From contig ML210150.1 in NCBI GenBank assembly GCA_004369085.1, positions 62,001-126,000 of the forward strand: a DNA stretch of 64,000 nucleotides, given 5' to 3'. Source of the DNA: Coprinopsis marcescibilis. Its lineage: Eukaryota > Basidiomycota > Agaricomycetes > Agaricales > Psathyrellaceae. Shown in pieces: positions 1 to 10,502 of this stretch; position 1 is the stretch's first letter; the number at the start of each line of letters is the position of its first letter. The notes below the pieces were generated by a model. It saw nothing but the letters and a program-made list of their open reading frames with translations, was not told where the DNA came from and searched no databases. The position numbers and the translations under genes were made by a program.

Positions 1-299
1 CCGACGTACCATTGCCCAGCGGCTGCGCTATTTTGTCCTGGAAACGGAACGGGATCAGAATGTTACATATTTAGCGCCGCTGTGCACCGCCCGCTACCAG
101 GGTGATATTCTCGTACTGAGGCCATCACGGCGTGATGCCTGCCCACAGAATGTGTTAAATGGCCACACCGCCATCTTATTACACCACGCATTGTGGCCCT
201 CCCCCACAAACCTTCTCGGCTCCCGAGCGGACTAACAGGCGAGGTCGAAGGATTCACTGGGTCACCTTATAGACAACCACGAGCGCATTAGTCTTGACC

Positions 300-2430
300 A
301 TGGCTTCCTCCTCTCACCACCTGCCATCAAGACGGTCGACATCTCCCAGTATCATCACCGACACTCACGCACACATAAGCCAACATGGGACTGACCAGAG
401 CGCCCATGACAGCGTGATTTCCTTGGCTTCCACTGCAGTCTCGACCCCCGATTCCGCCAAGCCTCCAGCATCTGCCCCAGTATCCGATGTTCCTATGGCA
501 GAGAAGGTGCGGTTCTGGGAACGATTCACGCGCAAAGGAAAGGAAAACGTGGGCGTTCGCCAAAGCTTGGTCGCCATAGTTCGTTCTTCATGTGAGTTAT
601 ACCGTCGTACCTCATGATATTACACCGGTGTTCAACCCATTGGCCCGACCACCCCGGACAGATCTCAACATACTACTCATCCTAATCCCAATTTCATGGG
701 TGTCGCGTTTCATGTACTGGCCATCAACCGTCACATTTTCTCGTAGGTTTTGTGGATTGGCACCCCGCGCTACATACCGATACCGGCTGATGACAGCCTC
801 AATTCAGTTTCCTTCATCGCCATTTTGCCACTCGCCAAACTATTCGAGTTTGGCGCTGAAGAAATGCATCATTATCTCGGCCACGACTTTGGAGATTTGC
901 TGAGTGTGACCCTTCACAAGTTCGTGATTGTGCTGATATTTTGAATGTAATCGCTGAAACTGTAGCAGTGCGGTGGAAGCTACCTTGGCCATCATCCTGC
1001 TTCTCCACTGCGAGTGAGTACAATTTTCCCAGACGATCCACTTCTGCGGTTCCTAACGGTCGGCGAAATGATAGCCTTGCATTACTCAAGTCTACAGTCA
1101 TTGGTCAGTGCTATTCTGGTGGTGGTATGTGGTCATCCTAATTTTAACGCATGATTGATAGGCGTTGTGCTTCTTCACCTACTTTTGGTACCTGGCATGT
1201 CTTTCATCGCCGGAGGTGCACGCGTCGCGACACAGGACTTGCATCCCCATGTCACCGAGCTTAATCGCTCACTACTGGCTGTGGGGTAAGCGCAGTCCGA
1301 CATGCACATGTCCCATTCAAAACTCACGCGTAATAACCACAGGTCTCTGAGCCTCATGGTTCCCTCTGCGTTCTACGCAGCTCTCGATGACATCGAAATC
1401 GACGATGAACTCCGGGACAACTTTTTAAGCATCAGCCGGGGGATTGCGTTCTGCCTGCTATTCGTGTAAGAATCCCTTGACACAAGCTCCTCTGATATGC
1501 CGCCCCTGACTAGAGCCGGTTGCGCAGATACGTCTGCTCGCGGATATACCTTCACTACCCCCCAGGCGACGAAGTCACCCCCGTACCCCAGAATAAAAAG
1601 GTTGAAGACCATGGGAAGCATAGCGAGCCAAGGGTCAACCAATATGTATGCGTCGGAGCCCTCTTGGTCTGTATAGGCCTGATGGCGGTTACCGCCGAAT
1701 GGGTAAATTTCCCCCTAATGGTCATCCCACACCCAAGGCCTGACATTAACATTGACAGCTGGTGAATGCCCTAGATGATGTCAAGGAGGATGTTAACATT
1801 CAGCTTGGGTACAGACTTGCACCTTTATATTTGACGATGTAAATTTGACCGCTGTTGACAGATGGTTTGGACTAATTCTCTTGCCGATGGTCTCCTATGC
1901 TGCCCACGGGGCAGTCGCAGTGGGCTATTCCATCCGCAAAGCAGTCCGCGTAGCACTCAAACTCGCAGAACCAAAGCCACCAACAACGTTTGCCAAAGGA
2001 AAGCCAATAGACCTGAGCATACAATTTACGCTCTTCTGGCTGCCTTTCCTCGTATTGCTCAGCTGGATTATTGGAAAGCCCCTGACACTGTTATTCGGTG
2101 AGCAAGCAAGTTCCTGAATCCCATTGCAGCAGCTGACTTACTTCATTGTTCAAGATTTCTTTGAAGTTTCCGTCCTACTTGGGGCGTGCTTTATCGTGAA
2201 TTATGTCACAGCAGACGCGAAAACGAACTGGGCCGAGGGCGCAGCATTGGTATCATTTTACGTCATGATCGTGAGTGCACTTGCGAATGCACGTTGCTGA
2301 ACCCCTCTGATCGTCTAAACAGATTGTAGCTGCTTGGTACTACCCAGGCTCAAAGGATTCAGAAATCTTGTCTTCATGCAACAAGGTGTCTGAGAGTTTG
2401 CAGCAGCTTGCACAGATGAAACTGCTATAA
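300..2430 (+). CDS. Vacuolar Ca2+/H+ (cation/proton) exchanger, CAX family
   Basis: A multi-exon gene for a CAX-type antiporter that would load Ca2+ into the vacuole in exchange for protons. After a Ser/Thr-rich cytosolic N-terminus, the spliced protein reads through conserved CAX blocks: WPSTVTF, LAKLFEFGAEEM, an alpha-repeat-like LHNAVEATLAIILL, STVIGVVLLHLLLVPGMSF, then FGLILLPMVSYAAHGAVA and a final DFFEVSVLLGACFIVNYVTA. Early exons are 300-591, 662-742, 808-919, 969-1013, 1075-1103 (only 29 nt) and 1162-1285, each joined in phase by GT-AG introns; about five more follow. The ATG at 300 is the first in frame. The second alpha-repeat lacks the textbook GNxxE (it reads SYAAHGAVA), so ion specificity is not certain. 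Its stop lies 83 bp from the stop of the convergent tafazzin gene. Confidence 0.85.
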
Positions 2431-2513
2431 CGATTTATGAGTGGTATAGCACCTGCCAATTCTATACATTTGCGCATCTAATAGTTCAGCCGAGAAGTAC
2501 GCGCGTACGTACA

Positions 2514-3640
2514 TTATGGCGGCAACGATAGAGTCTTGCCATATGCGCCTCTACCGAGTCGTTCAACGTGACTGTGAATCAGCGCAGTCAGCTTACTCCG
2601 CTGGGCGTCCCCCAACGGTACCTTGAGAGGAGACGCAACAATCGGACTGGGAGCTTGAGCTTCAATTGCAGCCGAGAGTTCTGTGGCAGGAATTGGATCC
2701 CCAAATGTTACACTCAAACATGCACCAGGCCTTGGCAGATACTTGTAGGGAAACGTCCGTCCTTCAGGCATTAGGTTTTCATACCCAGCCAGCCACATGG
2801 GAATGACCACAGGCTGATGAATACTTTCACTGACAATTCGCCCACTGGTGATCACGATGACGTTTGGGTCAAAAGTTGTATAAGAAAGACGCTAGGATTG
2901 AACTTACATTCCCCATTTGAACCGCGGTAAATGCGCCAAACCTTCGCAATCGACCGGATAAGCACTGGGCTGATTCACCTTTCCTTCCCCAAAGAGATGA
3001 ACCTAGACAACATCGAACAAACTTGAGAACTTTATGACACGAAGGGAGCGCAAATGACGCACCCAGGCACCCTGATCGAGCTTGCTGATCGCAGTATTCA
3101 CCGACTCTTGGTATATCCCCTGGCCTCTGAAGGTTTCCAAAGTCTGTCCGAGGCGGAAGAAGGTAGAAAAGATGCTATCTACCGCGGGGAGGGAATCCAG
3201 TCAGCGGATTAGCAATTCAAGGTCCTTCCAGGAGTGGTCATTTATACTTACGGATTGGTAAACATTACTTCGGAAGCTCCGAGGGCCCACCGGGTTGTCC
3301 GGGAACTAAAGTAACACCGTGAAGGGAGGATGCCCCATGTCAGAGGGTCGTCCAAACTTGGGCCAATTCAGCGAAGAACTCGTCGATACTCAAGGTTGCA
3401 CATACGTGGAGATATGATTTGAAACTGATTCAACTTGTGAGAGAAATGTCTACAACAGCCGTGGAACGGGAGCATACCGGTAACTACTCCTTTGCCATTG
3501 TTCCGATCGGAGTTGTCTAACGCGTCCAAGAGGATATCAAGACGGTTGACTTGTACTGAGCAGAAGCCGAGGTTGAAAAAAGATTTGCAGATGAGGCCAA
3601 CGCCAGCGACGGTGAGCTTGGACAGCACCGCGGCGGTCAT
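2514..3640 (-). CDS. TAZ1: Tafazzin, cardiolipin-remodelling phospholipid transacylase
   Basis: Encodes a tafazzin-like acyltransferase of the PlsC/LPLAT superfamily, which in the family transfers acyl chains between phospholipids and matures cardiolipin in mitochondrial membranes. The spliced protein carries the catalytic HX4D block as NHISTLDDP, a downstream TRWALGASEVMFTNP, the family block LHLFGEGKVNQP, then LPRFKWG, and ends with PVVIPMWLAGYENLMPEG and FPRPG-like YLPRPGACLSVTFGDP. About 290 residues, normal for the family. An intron splits the catalytic motif after the third residue following the His. The start is placed at the ATG (3638-3640) opening MTAAVLSKLTV, because this begins the conserved N-terminal hydrophobic segment; an in-frame alternative start at about 3676 would add 12 Ser-rich residues. 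Confidence 0.88.
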
Positions 3641-3922
3641 CGACGACGACGACAACGAGGAGATGAAACAGAACAACAGTGACAGGGGGTGATTTTGGTT
3701 CCGGCAAAATCCGGGGAAGCTGACACAAGCGTGATTATGTGGGAATTTGATCTCACATCATTTGTCGCGCTTTCTGCAACAAAATCGAACGACCCTTTGC
3801 GGTTGAGGCAATCCTTGGCCCTGATTATTTGAAATCCCCACCTTTCCTGTATTTATTCACCAGCCTCCATCTCAAGCCTGGTGATTGTCGCGCTTTAGCG
3901 CTCCCAGCGCCCGGCAGCGACC

Positions 3923-4543
3923 ATGTTCGCAGTTCTCTTCATCAGCTCCCTCGCCGCAATGCTCCTGGTCTATATATGCATACCAGCTGTCTGGTCTGCT
4001 TTAATGGCGGGGGACGATTCTCTGGACGCCCATGAATCAGGTCTTATGTTGGTCGCTTCTCGTGCGTATTCTTTCCAGTTCGTGCTCCATCTCCTCAACT
4101 CATGTACGCGTACAGGCAACCCCTTCCGCGAAACAGGACCGCCAGCAAATATGGCCAAGCTTATTCTGCTACGACATAAGGTCAGCTTATTTCTCAGTGC
4201 TCTGTTCGTCCAGGAATGTCCTGAACAGAGCAAATTAGATCCAGACGAACAACAGGAAACGACGCAGCCCTTCGCATTCACGCCAGGTGTCACGAACATA
4301 CGTCGCTGTTCCACCACGACCAAAAACGTCTTGGATGCGTTTCAGCAAACCATTCGCCGGAAAGCAATGCCAATGACTCCCCGACTACTATCCTATTCAC
4401 GACACCCTACACTGCGTGGCTTTTTATCACTATTATTATACCCCCTTTGTCAAGACTCTCGGGACTGTGTACAACTCTGTTCAACTCACGCCTACCACCG
4501 TCTTGCATTGGATTTCATGTCGATGCCAGGAACTCATGTATAA
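3923..4543 (+). CDS. Hypothetical small protein with N-terminal signal anchor
   Basis: An open frame of 206 codons preceded by a 280-bp region shared with tafazzin. I do not recognise the product. The N-terminus (MFAVLFISSLAAMLLVYICI) is a strong hydrophobic segment, so the protein may be secreted or membrane-anchored. A plausible 54-nt intron (4062-4115, GT-AG, length divisible by three) would leave the frame intact, and a second candidate (4181-4213) is only 33 nt and probably too short. The C-terminal half is basic and low in recognisable domains. The gene call rests on frame length, position and splice words only; it could be a non-coding transcript or a chance frame. Confidence 0.35.
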   Translation: MFAVLFISSLAAMLLVYICIPAVWSALMAGDDSLDAHESGLMLVASRAYSFQFVLHLLNSCTRTGNPFRETGPPANMAKLILLRHKVSLFLSALFVQECPEQSKLDPDEQQETTQPFAFTPGVTNIRRCSTTTKNVLDAFQQTIRRKAMPMTPRLLSYSRHPTLRGFLSLLLYPLCQDSRDCVQLCSTHAYHRLALDFMSMPGTHV

Positions 4544-4663
4544 TTTGTAAATTACTCAATACTCATACACACACATAGGACGAATACAGCCTAGAAGATA
4601 AAAGTACAAAACCTATCCAACAGTCCAGAAGATTCAAAACGCAAGAATAAAATAATCTACCCA

Positions 4664-7600
4664 TTACTTGAACCGAGACGATCTATCCACGTTCATCACC
4701 ATGCTCACCGCCTTCTTCACCACTGGCAACTTTGGCGTCTCCGCCGCTGGCTCCTTACTGCCTCCTTGGCGGCGCAATGAACCTCCTCCAGACTTGACTC
4801 GGAGGTTTGTGACGGCCGCAGCGCTGCCAGCGCGCGCTGTGGTAGTATTGCGATTTCGACCCTCACGCTTGGCCCAAGACTGCGCTTTCTTGAATTGATG
4901 CACGTCCGCTGAGAACTGGTTACCATCTTGAGACTGTGGCAATGACATATACTGATTAGTTTGTGGGATGACATGATTGTTGCCAGGCGCCCTTACCTCT
5001 GGCCCGTCATCCATGTCGGAGGGATCGAATTGCAGCTGCTGGACGCGGGTAGGCTTCACTGCAGGCTTGGCGGTTCTGACGTTGATTTCCATTTCATCGC
5101 CATCTTCCTCCTCAAGGTCTTCCAACCAAGTGGTGTCATTTGGGTCAATCCGAGCCTTGAGTGGGATGTTAGAGCGGACGAAGGGATAATAACTGCATAG
5201 GACTCACAAATTCGTCAGGATTTTCTCTGCGCAGGCGAAGTTGCTCTCTCAAGTCGCGGTCGGAGATAGGCTTTGACATTTCCACATCCTCATCATCATC
5301 TTCGTCGCCATAATCTTCATCCTCTTCATCTCCATTTCCGTCCAAAACGGAAACTCGCGCAAGAACCTGTTCCGTCTGATCCTCTGCGAGGTGCTTGAAA
5401 TCGTTCTCATCATCGTCAGCAAGTGTGGAGGCGTAGGTTTTAGCGAACGCTTTCGTGGAATCGTTGGCCTCTATACAAGGGTTGTAATCAGAATCGTACA
5501 GTGACACCCAAGTTGATCACGTACCCAACGCTTCGACATCGGCGCGTTTCTTTTGCTGCCTTCGGTATTTGCTCCTGAGCCTCCGTTGTTCATCGTCCTC
5601 CTCGTCGCTTTCATCGTTCATAAAGCCGCCGTCCTTTCTCTTCTTTCTCCATTCACCCTCGACGACATTCTTTGCAGATTCCTCAATCTTTTGATCGTCC
5701 AGCTGTTCTTGCTCTCTGGGACATTGTCAGAGCAATGACATTTACATCAAGCTGGAACACTCACTTGAATTTCTCAAAGACATGCCCCGCCGCCAAGGTA
5801 TCATCGTCCATTTCTTGGTCGTCAACTAGTCCCTCAAGAGTCTTGTCGAGGTCTTCATCTTCCATCTCCTCGTCTTCTTCCTTCTTCTTTGGTCCCCAGA
5901 ATCCAGCCTCATCGTCCGATTCCTCTGCCTCTCCCTCCACAAACTCACTCTTATCTAACCGCTGTCGCTTTCTGTCGGCCTCTTTGCGTGCACCATCGTT
6001 GAGCATATCGAACGCATTTCTTCGCTTCTTGGCACTCGTTTCGACAACACGCTCTGACGGCGATTGGCTTCGCTTTCGCAACCGTTTCAACTGCCCGAGA
6101 GGCGGAGACTCTCCTTGCACTGGGTCCGAAAACGACAGCGTCGCAAGTGGGGACCGGTGCGAGGACCGGGGCTCCAGCGGGGTTGCCAAAGCGGACGACT
6201 GGGACCGCAATTCAGCAGGCGACGGTGGCCGGTAAACCTCTGGGTTCGGCACATTCGGTCGCGTTTGTGTTAAAAATCTGATAAAGGGTGAGTTTCTGCT
6301 GCGAAGCTCCAAGGAACACTAATACGCACCCGTAATCGTTGACATATAGGTCGGGTTTGTTGTTCTCCGAATCGAACGCAGAATCAAGGACGAAACCTTG
6401 CTCCTTCTCCAAAATATCGTTTGCTTTTTGAAGGAGATCCTGCCTGGGTCGGAACGCTGGTTGAAGCAAATCTTGCGTTAGATCGAGCGTATCCGCACGT
6501 CCTAGACCTCGAAGGTCGTTGTTCGGCTAATTGGGTTCGGCGTAAGAATTTGTTCGAAAGGTTCAGGCTAACATTTACCTTTTCCGCAAACGCTTCCTCC
6601 AGCAATAGTTTATTTGGCGATGAAGGTCCAGAAGCTTGTGTCGTCGCTTCAAACAGGTCCGCCAAATTCTGGCTCGACCTGTCACGACGTAGAGTAACTT
6701 CGTCGCCAGGCTCCGAAAATTGGGAAAAACCGCCAGGGGATTTGCGCGCGAGGAATGGTTCTAATTGGAGTTCAGGGGTTTTTCTCGGCTCATTGAGCTG
6801 AGCTTCGAACATTTGGGTAAGGTTCCTCCTCCCAAGCTCCTTTGGCTGTGATTCCTCCGAACTGCTCGGTAGCTCTTGGAATGGTCTTCTTGGTTGTGTA
6901 TCTTGGCTGAAGGACAGCGAGCCCAGGGGTTGCAAAGGAGTGAAAATATCAGACGACTCGGAGGGGAAGCGCATCACCGCCTTGTTCTCCTTATCTTCGC
7001 TGCGGTCGAATCTAAGGGTGTGATTGTTCTCTTTGTCTGTTCCATCCTCAGAGAATGGCGTAAAGCTGTCGTGTTCAACATCCATGTCCAAGGAACGTTC
7101 GTCTAATCTCGAAGGCCGGGGTTGCCGACTTGGGGGTTGGGCGTTCTCATCGTTCTCGTCGTCTGAATCGACAATAGCCTTACGACGGTGGCGTCGCGGT
7201 ATCCTGGCGTTTTCTTCCTCTTCGTCTCCTTCGGTAAGCGCGCCATCTCCTTCCGCGGATGGCACCGTGTCATGATGTTCTTCATCCGTCAACTCCGCAG
7301 TCGCATTTCGGGGACTAGTAGACCCTCTGTTGTCGGGCACCCAATCGTCATCGTCGCTGTCCGATTCTGTATCCATGTGGACAACCTTCTCCTCCGCAGC
7401 CTTGAGGCCCCGCTCGGCAAGCGCCTTCACCACGGATTCAGGACCACCTTCTACTCCAACATGCTCCTGGACTCGCCCACCAATTTCTTTCCACGCCTTC
7501 TCCTTTTCTTCAATCGTGGTAGCGAATTCTTGCTTCGCCCTCTGCCACAAGCCTTGGTTCATCTTCTCCCGCGATTGCAGGGGCGCTTTACCCTTGGACA

Positions 7601-9069
7601 CCGATGACGACTGTGTCTTTTGAGATTTGACATAATTGACACCGGCGAGTTGCATTTGTGCTTTCCGAAGCCTGGACACTCGACGCTTCTCCGCTGACTT
7701 GTGTATTTTCGGGGATTCCGAAATGATTTCCAGATCGTCGTCGTCGTCGTTATCAGAACTGGTTGCTTTTCGCGCATTCAAAAGGAGCTTTTCCTTGCGC
7801 TTGCGAAGTTCCGCTGAATCCACCTTGGGTTTCTGTTGCGCAGGCTTTTTCATATTCAGCAAGACTGCAGTGTCAGGAAGGTCCCCGTCATCCGACAATG
7901 AAAGCATGATATCTTCCACTTCCACTGGTACTTGAGCGAGTTTGGACCCGCCTGTATGAAATGGATCATTCGGTGGGGAAGAAGAGAACGGTTGAATAGG
8001 GTCTGATTGGAAACAATGGTCCCGCACAGGCAATTTTGCTGCAGCTGCAGCTGCAGCCGGATTACTAGACAAAGAGAATTCAATCGAGGTCAACACGCGA
8101 GGTTGTCAAGACTTACATTGTGGAAAACAAGTTCTCCAGCGTAAATATTTGATTGACGTGTGCTTGAATCGTGACTTCTTTCTCATTCGTAAGACGAGCC
8201 CTTTCCATAGTCGTTTCTTTCATGTCCTTCTTCGTTGGTTTCTGTATATGATTTAGTGGAAATCCAATCATGGCGGTATGCTTTCTCACCTTGACCCTTG
8301 ACTTTGTCCGGCCTTCCGTGGAAACCCTTCTACTTCCCAGAGGCACAGGCGAAGGAGGTGGCGGGATGGAGCGACGACGATCGTCGGTATAATTCTTTTT
8401 CTTGAGACGAGAGGAGGACGCCTCCCCGTCAGTGGTTGGTGGAGTCGTTGATGACCGGGAATTTGGCGTGTTCAATAGGTGTAGGTCAGCGGGTGACGTG
8501 TTCGTTAAAGGCGAGGTCTTTGGGTGCTCATCGTCTGAGTCATTTGAAAGGAACAGCGGGGGAGTGGTATCTCGTTGCCGAGTAGACGATTCCGTGCTGG
8601 GAGAAGCCATCGGGCAGCCCGAGCTGAACAGATCATGGATAACGACTGGGCCTTTCATAGCCGATGGTTCCCGTTTACGACGGCCTGCTGGCGGGGATTG
8701 CGACCTAAGCAGTGTCGGCCGGCCAAATGCTTTCGAGACCTTTTCATTCCTTTCATCGTCAGAATCAGAGTCTAGCTCTTGGAGTTTCTTCTTCCATGCG
8801 TATTGGAATGGTACTGCGTCCTCCTCTTCATCGTTGCCAGAGCTTGCTGAGATGAATTCGTCAAGATTGGGAGGTGCGGTTTGAAAGACACTTGATTCGG
8901 AGGTGGTGGCGAGATAGTCTGATGTAAAAGACGCGTCGAGGTCGGCTACTGGACTCTTCTTCCTGCCATAGGTACGCGCCGGTCGCTTAACAGGTGGGGG
9001 CGAGACAACGCTGGGCGACATTGCCAGCGGTGCGCCGGCCGTATTCAGGTAATCTGCTTCCCCAGACAT
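4664..9069 (-). CDS. MRC1: Mrc1/claspin, DNA replication checkpoint mediator
   Basis: A long acidic protein of roughly 1,370 residues. Mrc1/claspin travels with the replisome, tethers helicase and polymerase and relays the ATR/Mec1 signal to the checkpoint kinase. The N-terminus (MSGEADYLNTAG) is followed by Ser/Pro-rich sequence, a coiled basic segment, and a stretch with repeated SQ/TQ sites (for example SQKTQ, SFSQDTQ, FSQFSEP, NLTQMF). The C-terminal half contains the Mrc1-like conserved acidic region: FVEGEAEESDDEAGFWGPK, then LVDDQEMDDDTLAAGHVFEKFKEQ, followed by the block SDRDLREQLRLRRENPDEF and a basic tail ending SSRFK. Several short introns join these frames. An ACGCGT box lies 205 bp upstream. 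Long antisense frames over this gene are artefacts of its Asp/Glu-rich codons. Confidence 0.85.
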
Positions 9070-9273
9070 TGTATATCCAAGGTTGTCCGTCTATGGGGCG
9101 TGTTCGTCGAGAAACCGGAAGAATGTGGGGCGCGGTGAATTTCTGCGAGGCAGAACGGTGAGTACAATGCCTTGGAGATCGCAGCAAAAGTTGAGCTTGG
9201 CGTCACAGAGGTCGGTGTGACTCTTGTGACGGGTCGCGTTTTAGGAATGTGTGACATTTTAAATAAACAAACG

Positions 9274-9279
9274 ACGCGT
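9274..9279. promoter_or_regulatory. MluI cell-cycle box (ACGCGT) upstream of MRC1
   Basis: ACGCGT 205 bp upstream of the MRC1 start codon, in the 460-bp gap to the next gene. Budding-yeast MRC1 belongs to the G1/S class, so an MBF site is reasonable; a single copy is weak evidence. Confidence 0.4.
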
Positions 9280-9528
9280 CTCAATAAGGGGCTATTGATT
9301 ATCCTGTACATCCTTGTCGTTTTCCAAGGTGATTAGAAAAATACAAATGGGTAATTTGATTGCTTTAGAAATGGTAAAGAGGAAACCTCTTTTGTCCGAA
9401 TAGTATCAAGAAGATGAAGAAAGACCTAAACTCGAACCGTAATCCTTCGCTTCTCTCGGAAAATATTACTCCTCGCTGTGATACTGTACAGAGCAACAAT
9501 CAGACAGTGGATAAAGTGTTGAGAGATT

Positions 9529-9987
9529 CTATCTCACCTTTCGCTCCTCTTCCAATCGACCCTTTCGAGCCAGATACGCTGCTCCGGAATCTGCCCAGAC
9601 TTGATACCGCACCAACTGCAGGTCCTCGTCAAAGTCAAGGACATATGCGAACGTTTCGTTCCAGCTCTCGCAGGTATCCGACCATATGAAGTGCCCCTTT
9701 CCCTTCAGTGCGACCTTCCTTGTCTCCGTATCCACAACATATTCTGAAAAGTGCATTCCCTCGTAGGTGATTGTCGACGCCAATAGCCCAAAGTACTTCT
9801 TCACCCCTTCGTTCCCTTCAAATGGTCTTCCAACAAACTGCGCCAACACAGGGTCCCCGTACTCCACAGCAGAAATGGGATGTTTTGTTGAGAAGAACGA
9901 CATGATGGTCTCAATATCCTTCTTCTCGGCAAATGCGGAACAGAATTTCTGTGCTGCGGACTCCAACACTTCCCTGGGAGTCGACAT
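9529..9987 (-). CDS. SnoaL/NTF2-like small protein
   Basis: An intronless 152-residue protein. Size and layout fit the SnoaL-like/NTF2-fold family: an N-terminal helix (VLESAAQKFCSAFAEKKDIE), then TIMSFFSTKHPISAVEYG, a FVGRPFEGNEGVKKYFGLL helix, and C-terminal beta strands (HFIWSDTCESWNETFAYVLDF, LQLVRYQVWADSGAAY). Members act as small isomerases, cyclases or dehydratases, or simply bind ligands, so no reaction can be named. It lies head to tail, about 515 bp downstream, with the FAD-linked oxidoreductase at 10503-12218, which raises the possibility of a shared pathway. The ATG at 9987 opens the conserved first helix. Confidence 0.8.
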   Translation of the reverse strand: MSTPREVLESAAQKFCSAFAEKKDIETIMSFFSTKHPISAVEYGDPVLAQFVGRPFEGNEGVKKYFGLLASTITYEGMHFSEYVVDTETRKVALKGKGHFIWSDTCESWNETFAYVLDFDEDLQLVRYQVWADSGAAYLARKGRLEEERKVR

Positions 9988-10502
9988 TTTCGCGGCGTCG
10001 AATGAAAGCTGGGGTAATGGTATGGTCTGCTGCTGCCAGTGTTACGGGGTCGAGAGCAAGGTGTGTAACCGCTACTATTGCCACTAGTCCAAGCTCCAAA
10101 CTCGTCTGAAACGATCGACAATGACATCATCACAGGTTCCCGTGACTTGGTTCAGTGGAGAACAGTGGACCAGACTCCAGAGCCCTGTTACCTGCGCTTC
10201 TCTACTTCCTGAACCCGAACCGACGGTTCATTCGCAGAACCTTCATCACATTGCAGATATAAACTCGCGATTGACAGAATGTTCTGGGCACCGCCATATG
10301 AACGGATAATGTACACCTGAACTCCACCTGCCTGCGGGTTAGTAACACTCCAAACAGGAATAACCGACGGCAGTTGAATGGATGAACGTGTAATCCGCCC
10401 TCAATGTTATCACGAAACTCGAGGCTCAATGGCACCTGGGTAACACGCATAAAGGCTTCTGCTGAGGCAACCTATAGAAGTACCGAGAACAATATGGGCA
10501 AA
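9988..10502. other. Intergenic region
   Basis: About 515 bp between the SnoaL-like start and the oxidoreductase stop, both minus strand. No gene or repeat is visible; it holds the promoter of the SnoaL-like gene. Confidence 0.45.
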
